Source of the DNA: Candidatus Aminicenantota bacterium
GTDB lineage: Bacteria > Acidobacteriota > Aminicenantia > Aminicenantales > Aminicenantaceae
Reading direction: 5' to 3'
Assembly: GCA_030614645.1 (NCBI GenBank)
Contig: JAUWTR010000018.1
Coordinates: forward strand, 1-11,082
Length of the DNA: 11,082 nt
The first letter of the stretch is position 1. The number at the start of each line of letters is the position of its first letter. Position numbers and translations under genes: made by a program. The notes under the pieces were generated by a model. That model had not been told where the DNA came from. It was given only the letters and a program-made list of their open reading frames with translations, and made no database searches. Below, in pieces: positions 1-5,947 of the stretch.

Positions 1-39
1 CAGGTCCTCATTATTGTGAAGACCCCCCACAAAAATCAT
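1..39 (-). CDS. Possible 5' end of a leftward gene running off the window (13 codons)
   Basis: On the minus strand an ATG at 39-37 opens a frame reading MIFVGGLHNNEDL to the window edge without a stop. An AAGG lies 7 bases upstream of the ATG, which is acceptable Shine-Dalgarno spacing. The placement would make 40-166 a divergent promoter region, which fits the rightward promoter-like signal at 130-158. Thirteen codons cannot establish a gene or a function. A plus-strand frame ending at a TAA at 63-65 is the competing reading, as the tail of a gene entering from the left. Confidence 0.25.
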   Translation of the reverse strand, partial: MIFVGGLHNNEDL

Positions 40-129
40 TTCTAAGCCTTATTTTAGGATTGAATTAAGGCCTATCTCATTGATAATGCAGAAATTGCCG
101 AGGCCCGTCCCCGTTTTAACATATCTTTT

Positions 130-158
130 TTGACAATCTCCAGTCTTTTTGATACCAT
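130..158 (+). promoter_or_regulatory. Candidate sigma70-type promoter for the small protein and TonB receptor
   Basis: A perfect -35 box TTGACA (130-135) is separated by 17 bases from TACCAT (153-158), which matches the -10 consensus at four of six positions. Transcription would begin near 165. That is almost exactly at the GTG start codon at 167, so an mRNA from this site would be leaderless or nearly so. A T-rich stretch surrounds the -35 box. The boxes are seen; promoter activity is inferred. Confidence 0.4.
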
Positions 159-166
159 AAAAATAA

Positions 167-445
167 GTGAACATCAAAAGAAAAAAGCTTTTTAATCTGG
201 TTTTTCTTTTTAGTTTTTTAATCATTACCCTATTCATTAACTTTTTTCATAACGACAAAAACCTCACCAGCAGCGATAACTGTGTTGCGTGTAACTTCCT
301 AAATTCGACATTTATGACCAACCAGATTAATTTCTTTATTCTTCCCAAGCCTTCAGCCTTAGGGATATTGGAAGCATTCTATTCTTTAAATTATGCATAT
401 ATTGAAACCATCCAATACTCCGCCCGATCCCCTCCTCAAGCCTAA
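167..445 (+). CDS. Small exported or membrane-anchored protein with CxxC and R-S-P-P tail, putative metal handling
   Basis: The 92-residue product has a basic N-terminus (KRKK, residues 4-7) and one strongly hydrophobic segment (about 8-27), which is a signal peptide or anchor. H28 and D30 follow at once, then C39-V-A-C42. The tail reads Y-S-A-R-S-P-P (84-90). This layout (hydrophobic segment, His/acid, CxxC, R-x-P-P end) resembles short DUF2946-like proteins that often sit beside metal or TonB transport genes; that resemblance is from memory and is an inference. The start is a GTG directly after an in-frame TAA (164-166), and there is no Shine-Dalgarno site. The only in-frame ATG is at residue 50, inside the conserved part, so GTG is the best choice. 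The gene lies 92 bases upstream of the receptor on the same strand. A role as a periplasmic metal-binding partner of that receptor is plausible but unproven. Confidence 0.6.
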   Translation: MNIKRKKLFNLVFLFSFLIITLFINFFHNDKNLTSSDNCVACNFLNSTFMTNQINFFILPKPSALGILEAFYSLNYAYIETIQYSARSPPQA

Positions 446-463
446 ATCTTTATAAATTAGGCT
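439..463 (+). other. Inverted repeat at the stop codon of the small gene, possible attenuator or weak terminator
   Basis: AGCCTAA (439-445, which includes the TAA stop codon) is perfectly complementary to TTAGGCT (457-463). The arms are 7 bp and the loop is 11 nt. A U-rich but not uninterrupted tract follows at 468-488. In RNA this could lower read-through into the receptor gene or act as a processing or stabilising stem. The long loop and modest GC content make an efficient intrinsic terminator unlikely. Confidence 0.3.
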
Positions 464-537
464 AATCATCTTTATTTATTCTATTTTAACTCTTCAATAA
501 GAAAATAGGATAGATTGGTCATAGAGTAGGTTGGATA

Positions 538-2832
538 ATGAAAAGAAAATTTTTCAGATTAAATATTTTCTGCATATTTTTATTAATTATTTTTGCTCAG
601 TTCCTTCATGCTCACCAACAGAATCAAAACCGTCAAAGAGAGCGGCATGGAAGAGCCAATGTTTTCACCATTAAAGGAAAAGTAATAGATTGGGAAAAGA
701 ATTATGTAGAAAAGGCCCTTGTCTTAATTCCAGAAATTTCTAAATCAGTAAAAACTGATAAATCGGGCAGCTTTGAAATAATCCAAATCCCCCAAGGCAG
801 ATACCACATTGAAGTTTATGCGGAAGGATTCCTGGATTATTTTTCTGACGCTTTCAATATTAAAGAGGATAAATTACGCTATCAGATAATTTTAATGAAG
901 AAAATCGAAGAGCAAATAGTAGTTACAGCTTCCCGTACAAAAAAGCTATATGACGAAACCGCGGTTAAAACTGAAATCCTATCTAGCCGAGAAATTACAT
1001 CGAAGGCACCATCCAATCTTGCGGATGCTCTATATGAGACCACAGGAATTAGGATTGAAAATGATTGTCAAAATTGCAATTTTACTCAATGCCGGATTAA
1101 CGGGATGCCTGGGAAATATTCTCAAATCTTAATCGACAGTTCTCCTATTATCAGCGCTATGACAGGCGTGTATGGACTGGAGCAGTTACCTGTAGAAATG
1201 ATCGATAGAATAGAAATTGTTAAAGGAGGCGGCTCAGCTCTTTATGGAGGCAATGCTATTGCTGGCGTAATAAATGTCTTAACAAAAGAACCAAAAGAGA
1301 ATAACAGCTACATAAAATTACACCAAGAAACCATTTCCGGGAAACCTTTTACTAATATTGGATTCCAATCTAGTGTGATTTCTAAAGATTTAAACACAAA
1401 AGGCTATTTATATGCCAGCTACCAAAAAAGAGAGCATGTTGATTTAAATGGAGATGGATTCTCCGAACTTGGCAATCTAAATAATACCTCTTTTGGTTTT
1501 AATTTTTTTAATGATTTTCTTAGTATAAATAGTAAGGTTAAAGTAAGCCTTTTTAGGATATTCGAAGAAAGAAGAGGAGGGAATCTTTTCCACAAACCCC
1601 CTCATGAAACCAACACCACTGAATGGATAAAAACAGACCAGTTAGGCCTAAGTTCTGAATGGGAACAGGCCTTCTCAGGAAAAATGAATTATGTCCTCTC
1701 TTTTTCTTTTGTAAATTCTAAAAGAAACACTTATTATGGCAGCCACAAAGATCCAAATGCATATGGAAAAACGGAAAATCCACTACTTTTTCTAAATTCT
1801 CAGGTCAATTTTCAAGCAGGAAACCATGTGTTCTCGATTGGAGCTCAGCATAAAAGAGATGAAATCAATGATGAAGCCATTGGTTATAATAGAATAATAG
1901 AAAACATTTATCATGAAACTGGAGTTTTCTTTCAGGATGATTTTAAAATAGGCAAAACTTTTTCCTTTTTAAGCGGTTTTAGACTGAACAAACATACAGT
2001 TCTGGATAAATTAATTATTACTCCCCGATTAAGTGTTCTTGTAAAGTTTAGCAGAGACCTTAATTTTAGAACAAGCTTCTCTACAGGATTCAGAGCCCCC
2101 CAAGTTTTTGATGAGGATTTGCATATAAGCCAAGTTGGAGGAGAAGGGATGATGATCGTAAATTCTCCCAAGCTTAAAGAGGAAACATCTTATAGTCTAT
2201 ACAGCGGATTAGATTATGGGAAACAAATCGGAGGGAACCTTATTCAATTAAGTATAGAAGGATTTTATAATAAATTAAGTGACACTTTTGTCCTTCAGGA
2301 GATAGAACGAATAGAAAATGCAAGAATAATGGAGAGAATAAACGGATCTGGATCAAAAGTCTATGGACTTTCTCTTGAAGCAGGTTTGGTTTTGGGGCCA
2401 AGATTCTCCTTTGCAACAGGATGGACTTTTCAAAGAACTAAACGATATAAACCGGAGCCAAATTTTAATGCAACAGAATATTTCAAAACTCCTAAAATTT
2501 ATGGACACTTTGATCTGAAATATAAAAATGACAAATTAATAAATTTAAATATCTCAGGGAATTACACTGGCCCAATGAAAGTGCCTCACTATGCAGGGTA
2601 TATCCCTGAAGATATGCTGGAAACAACAAAATCATTCTTTGTAATAAATCTAAAGCTGCGTAAGCCTATAAACATTTCTGAAAACAGCAAGATTTCAATA
2701 TTGTTCGGCATTCACAATTTATTCGATTCTTATCAGGGCGATTTTGATTTAGGCCTGGATAGGGATTCAGGCTATGTATACGGCCCTAGAAAGCCAAGAA
2801 CTTTTTATGTTACTTTTCAATTTTCTCTCTGA
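538..2832 (+). CDS. TonB-dependent outer-membrane receptor with N-terminal carboxypeptidase-regulatory-like domain
   Basis: This is a 764-residue outer-membrane active-transport channel. A signal peptide spans residues 1-25 (cleavage likely after A-H-A). A short Q/N/R/H-rich linker follows (26-40), then a carboxypeptidase-regulatory-like beta domain (about 44-117). A TonB-box-like E-Q-I-V-V-T-A (125-131) leads into the plug (about 137-250), with classic plug features: N-G-M-P-G, L-I-D-S-S-P-I and V-K-G-G-G-S-A-L-Y-G-G-N-A-I-A-G-V-I-N-V. The rest is a beta barrel ending Y-V-T-F-Q-F-S-L. The plug carries C176, C179 and C185. The length fits siderophore, cobalamin or metal receptors rather than the roughly 1000-residue SusC type, and no SusD-like gene is adjacent. 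The ATG at 538 has AGG at 528-530, 7 bases upstream. The small CxxC protein upstream suggests a metal or metal-complex substrate, which is inference. The receptor class is secure; the substrate is unknown. Confidence 0.95.
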   Translation: MKRKFFRLNIFCIFLLIIFAQFLHAHQQNQNRQRERHGRANVFTIKGKVIDWEKNYVEKALVLIPEISKSVKTDKSGSFEIIQIPQGRYHIEVYAEGFLDYFSDAFNIKEDKLRYQIILMKKIEEQIVVTASRTKKLYDETAVKTEILSSREITSKAPSNLADALYETTGIRIENDCQNCNFTQCRINGMPGKYSQILIDSSPIISAMTGVYGLEQLPVEMIDRIEIVKGGGSALYGGNAIAGVINVLTKEPKENNSYIKLHQETISGKPFTNIGFQSSVISKDLNTKGYLYASYQKREHVDLNGDGFSELGNLNNTSFGFNFFNDFLSINSKVKVSLFRIFEERRGGNLFHKPPHETNTTEWIKTDQLGLSSEWEQAFSGKMNYVLSFSFVNSKRNTYYGSHKDPNAYGKTENPLLFLNSQVNFQAGNHVFSIGAQHKRDEINDEAIGYNRIIENIYHETGVFFQDDFKIGKTFSFLSGFRLNKHTVLDKLIITPRLSVLVKFSRDLNFRTSFSTGFRAPQVFDEDLHISQVGGEGMMIVNSPKLKEETSYSLYSGLDYGKQIGGNLIQLSIEGFYNKLSDTFVLQEIERIENARIMERINGSGSKVYGLSLEAGLVLGPRFSFATGWTFQRTKRYKPEPNFNATEYFKTPKIYGHFDLKYKNDKLINLNISGNYTGPMKVPHYAGYIPEDMLETTKSFFVINLKLRKPINISENSKISILFGIHNLFDSYQGDFDLGLDRDSGYVYGPRKPRTFYVTFQFSL

Positions 2833-2902
2833 AAATGGCCCAAAGGTCTTATAGGCCGGGCCGGGTACTACTTAGGTTGCCTAAAGAAATTCCTGTCGTG
2901 CA

Positions 2903-3526
2903 TTATTTAGAGTCCTTCAATTGCATAGCAATTCTCCTCTGCAAAGCATCAAAAAGTTCCCCCATATTATTATGTACTCTCGGGCATATTTGCTTGTTTT
3001 CCGGGTTCTGCCAGTTAATGACAAAAAGTTTCCATTCTTTTGCGAGAATTTTAGAGGCGTGTTCCCCCCAAAAAATAAGAATTTCTTCATTTTCCAGAAA
3101 GCCCTTTTTTCCTAAAACGATGATATGGGGTATCTCATCAAGGAATTTTTTTCCTGCTGACATGTATGCCAATATAGAATGATGGCCGTCAAACACAAGT
3201 AATTCCCTTGATCTTAGCCGGGCAAGTTTGATATTGGGGAGGCCGCTGGATTGTAAGAGTTTTTTTCCGTTTTTTATCTTTAAAGCAAAATTTGCAATTT
3301 GAGAAATGTTTTTTATTCCGTCATCATTATGGATATTGATTAAGGTTCTCAGCAATATCCTGGGAAAAATCTTTATATTATTCTTCTGAAGCCGGGGAAA
3401 AAATTGTTTTTCATATATTTCTACCGTATTATAAATTGTTGTGACCCTGTTTGGCAAAGGAATCTGGCTTTTACAATAAACAATTACATGCCGATCCTGA
3501 TTTTTTTGGGGAGAATAATATTCCAC
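2903..3526 (-). CDS. ParB/sulfiredoxin-like domain protein of unknown function
   Basis: The product has 207 residues. The recognisable part is about 95-140, where a P-N-I-K-L strand leads to L-L-V-F-D-G-H-H-S-I-L-A-Y-M-S-A-G (109-125). The D-G-H-H motif followed by a small helix matches the nucleotide-binding loop of ParB/Srx-fold proteins. The C-terminal part (150-207) is rich in Trp and His (F-W-G-E-H, N-W, R-V-H-N-N-M-G-E-L) and was not recognised. No helix-turn-helix DNA-binding region and no parA gene are visible, so plasmid or chromosome partitioning is unlikely. The GTG at 3526 is the first standard start after a stop at 3569-3571 and has only a weak Shine-Dalgarno. An ATT at 3553-3551 preceded by GAGGTG is a rarer alternative that would add 9 residues. 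The gene converges on the TonB receptor and diverges from the glycosyltransferase, so it is probably monocistronic. Confidence 0.7.
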   Translation of the reverse strand: MEYYSPQKNQDRHVIVYCKSQIPLPNRVTTIYNTVEIYEKQFFPRLQKNNIKIFPRILLRTLINIHNDDGIKNISQIANFALKIKNGKKLLQSSGLPNIKLARLRSRELLVFDGHHSILAYMSAGKKFLDEIPHIIVLGKKGFLENEEILIFWGEHASKILAKEWKLFVINWQNPENKQICPRVHNNMGELFDALQRRIAMQLKDSK

Positions 3527-3579
3527 AAACCGGCAATTTTGTCCTAAATTAATGACACACCTCGATAATTACTCTTTTT

Positions 3580-3607
3580 ATTGTAATATAAAATATCTGG
3601 ATAACAA
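3580..3607 (-). promoter_or_regulatory. Weak candidate promoter for the ParB-like gene
   Basis: On the minus strand TTGTTA (3607-3602) and TACAAT (3585-3580) are 16 bases apart, matching the sigma70 boxes at four of six and five of six positions. Transcription would start near 3573, about 47 bases before the GTG. The region is AT-rich, so chance matches are likely. Confidence 0.25.
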
Positions 3608-3615
3608 AATGAAAA

Positions 3616-3644
3616 TTGTAATGCCTTAAGGATTAGAGTAAAAT
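3616..3644 (+). promoter_or_regulatory. Candidate sigma70-type promoter for the glycosyltransferase gene
   Basis: TTGTAA (3616-3621) and TAAAAT (3639-3644) are exactly 17 bases apart, matching consensus at four of six and five of six positions. The predicted start near 3651 leaves a short leader of about 29 bases. A Shine-Dalgarno AAGGGA (3668-3673) sits 6 bases before the ATG at 3680. The spacer contains the 8-base palindrome CCTTAAGG (3624-3631). Promoter function is inferred from the boxes and their position. Confidence 0.4.
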
Positions 3645-3679
3645 ATTGATTACATTGTGAACAAAATAAGGGACCTAGG

Positions 3680-5935
3680 ATGAAAACAATAAAAATTGCC
3701 TGTATTGGAAATTATGTTCCCCGTCAATGTGGTATTGCCACATTTACCAGAGACCTCATTGAATCTTTAATTCAGAAAAATACAGAAAAGAATATTAAAG
3801 CCGAGGCCTTTGTCGTAGCCATGAATGATCAAAACCAGACCTATGATTATCCTGAAATTGTCAAATATACTGTCAGGCAGGAATATCAGAGAGATTATTT
3901 GGGGGCGGTAAAATTTATTAATTATAGTAATGCTGAAATCTGCATTTTACAGCATGAATTTGGGATCTTTGGGGGTAAAAATGGAACATACATCCTCCCT
4001 TTAATTCACGGATTGGAAATCCCCTTAATGGTTACGTTTCATACGGTATTAAAAAATCCATCTCATAATGAAAAAATAATTGTTCAGGAAATCGGAAAAA
4101 AGGCAGAGAAAATTGTGGCTATGAGTAAACTGGCTATTGATTTTTTAATTCAGGTTTATGATTTACCACAGCAAAAAATAGCGCTGATTGAACATGGAGT
4201 CCCGGATTTTGATTTTATTCAACGAAAGGTTTATAAAAAGAAACTCAACCTTGAAAAGAAAAAATCCTTGCTTACATTTGGTTTATTGAGCCGGGATAAA
4301 GGTATTGAAACGGTTATTCAGGCTTTGCCCAAAGTGGTTGATAAACATCCTGAAATAGTTTATATCATATTGGGGAAAACCCATCCCAATGTCATAAAAT
4401 CAGCTGGGGAAGAGTACAGAAATTTTCTGAAACTTCTGGTAGAGAAAAACAATTTAAGAAAACATGTCTATTTTTATGACAAATATGTGACCAATGAGGA
4501 GTTGTTTGGCTATCTTTCTGCCAGTGATATTTATATCACACCTTATCTGAATGAAGCTCAAATAACCAGCGGGTCATTATCCTATGCAATTGGAGCGGGC
4601 GCTGCTGTCATCTCAACTCCATATTGGCATGCAAAAGAATTATTGTCAGATGGTCGAGGAAAAATATTTAATTTTAAGGATTTCGAGGCACTTTCTAATT
4701 TATTGATAGGACTACTTGATAACCCAATAGAGCTAAACAAGATCAGGAAAAAAGCCTATCAATATGGGAGGAAAACCATCTGGCCTGAGATTGGCACTTC
4801 ATATCTTAAACTTGTTAGCAAGATCTTGAAATCATTTCCACCTGTGAAAACTAAAGAAGAATTGGTCATTAATCCTTTGGTTTTACCGGAATTTTGTTTA
4901 GATCATGTCCAAAGACTAACTGATGATACTGGAATTATCCAGCATGCAAAATATATTATTCCCAACTTTAAAGAAGGTTATTGCCTGGATGATAATGCTC
5001 GTGCACTCTTAATGTCTCTTATGGTCTTTAAGCAGAGAAAGAGTAAAGAGGTGTTAAAGCTGATGTCCATTTATTTGAGTTTTATTAATTATATGCACAA
5101 TGATAATGGTACTTTTAAGAATTACTTGAGTTTCAAAAGGGATTTTATTGATGAAGTAGGTTCGGAAGATGCATTCGGTAGAACTATATGGGCCCTAGGG
5201 TATCTGGTTAATTATCCGCCAAACAATCCATTTTTTAAGATTGCTCTAGAAATCTTAAAAAAATCTTTCCCAAATTTTAATAATTTAAAATTTATACGGG
5301 GTATGGCTAACACCATCATAGGTATCTGTTATTTTTTAAAAGTTTTTCCTGATAATGAGGAAATGAAAAATATCCTTAAAGATATGACTTACAAGATAAT
5401 AAGAAGTTATAAAAAACAAAAAACAAAAAACTGGCATTGGTTTGAACCAATTTTATCTTATGACAATGGTATAATTCCTCTCTCACTTTTGTATGCCTAT
5501 GAAGAAATTAAAGATGAAAATATTTTAAATGTCGCCTTAGAATCCATAAAATTTTTAGAAAAAATAACCTTAAAAAAAGGATACCTATCGCTGGTGGGCA
5601 GCGATAACTGGTATAAAAAAGGTGGTGAATGTTCGCGGTTTGCTCAGCAACCTATTGACTCTGCAGCAATGGTCTTAATGTATTATCAGGCTTATCTGAT
5701 CAGTAAGGATAAAACCTTCCTGGAAAAAATGTTTACATCTTACAGGTGGTTTCTAGGGGAAAATGATTTAAATATGTCCTTGTATGATTTTAAAACCTGT
5801 GGATGTTCTGATGGAATAGAAAGTCATGACATCAATGGAAATCAAGGGGCAGAAAGCATCATTGTATATAAGATTGCCCATATGACCGTCCTTTTGGCAT
5901 ACGAACAAGAGATAAAAAATATTAAGGAAGCATAA
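3680..5935 (+). CDS. Two-domain protein: GT4-type glycosyltransferase fused to an alpha/alpha-toroid-like domain
   Basis: In this 751-residue protein, residues 1-385 are a GT-B fold glycosyltransferase of the GT4 (GT-1 Pfam) type. Visible motifs are P-R-Q-C-G-I-A-T-F-T-R-D-L (14-26), Q-H-E-F-G-I-F-G-G (91-99), E-H-G-V-P (171-175), G-L-L-S-R-D-K-G-I-E (201-210) and Q-I-T-S-G-S-L (294-300) with S-T-P-Y-W-H-A (312-318). The second Glu of the usual E-x7-E motif is absent at its expected place. Residues about 400-751 form an all-helical region with Q-H-A (421-423), D-D-N-A-R-A-L (437-443), S-E-D-A-F-G-R-T-I-W-A-L-G (495-507), W-H-W-F-E-P (585-590) and Q-Q-P-I-D-S-A-A (656-663). That is the style of six-hairpin glycosidase-like toroids. 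There is no signal peptide or membrane helix, so it is probably cytosolic. It likely transfers a sugar from a nucleotide donor; donor and acceptor are unknown. The convergent GH130 neighbour suggests mannose chemistry (inference). Confidence 0.88.
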   Translation: MKTIKIACIGNYVPRQCGIATFTRDLIESLIQKNTEKNIKAEAFVVAMNDQNQTYDYPEIVKYTVRQEYQRDYLGAVKFINYSNAEICILQHEFGIFGGKNGTYILPLIHGLEIPLMVTFHTVLKNPSHNEKIIVQEIGKKAEKIVAMSKLAIDFLIQVYDLPQQKIALIEHGVPDFDFIQRKVYKKKLNLEKKKSLLTFGLLSRDKGIETVIQALPKVVDKHPEIVYIILGKTHPNVIKSAGEEYRNFLKLLVEKNNLRKHVYFYDKYVTNEELFGYLSASDIYITPYLNEAQITSGSLSYAIGAGAAVISTPYWHAKELLSDGRGKIFNFKDFEALSNLLIGLLDNPIELNKIRKKAYQYGRKTIWPEIGTSYLKLVSKILKSFPPVKTKEELVINPLVLPEFCLDHVQRLTDDTGIIQHAKYIIPNFKEGYCLDDNARALLMSLMVFKQRKSKEVLKLMSIYLSFINYMHNDNGTFKNYLSFKRDFIDEVGSEDAFGRTIWALGYLVNYPPNNPFFKIALEILKKSFPNFNNLKFIRGMANTIIGICYFLKVFPDNEEMKNILKDMTYKIIRSYKKQKTKNWHWFEPILSYDNGIIPLSLLYAYEEIKDENILNVALESIKFLEKITLKKGYLSLVGSDNWYKKGGECSRFAQQPIDSAAMVLMYYQAYLISKDKTFLEKMFTSYRWFLGENDLNMSLYDFKTCGCSDGIESHDINGNQGAESIIVYKIAHMTVLLAYEQEIKNIKEA

Positions 5936-5947
5936 AATCAAAATCTA

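Noticed and set aside
3..65. Plus-strand frame ending in TAA at 63-65 that could be the tail of an upstream gene
   Set aside because: Only 20 residues, starting G-P-H-Y-C-E-D-P-P, with no recognisable pattern. It competes with the leftward ATG at 39 that has a spaced AAGG, and cannot be decided here.
49..237. A 62-codon leftward open frame
   Set aside because: It overlaps the rightward promoter-like signal and the start and signal segment of the small protein. It has no recognisable family pattern.
446..537. Cobalamin or other riboswitch upstream of the TonB receptor
   Set aside because: The gap is 92 bases and AT-rich, without a recognisable B12-box or multi-stem layout.
2837..2884. Possible terminator hairpins between the TonB receptor and the ParB-like gene (GGCCC/GGGCC and TTAGG-TTG-CCTAA)
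   Set aside because: The stems are only 5 bp, the GGCCC pair has a 16-base loop, and no U-run follows on either strand.
2835..3182. A 115-codon rightward open frame directly after the TonB receptor
   Set aside because: It is antisense to the ParB-like gene, which has a longer frame and the D-G-H-H-S motif. The rightward product has no family pattern.
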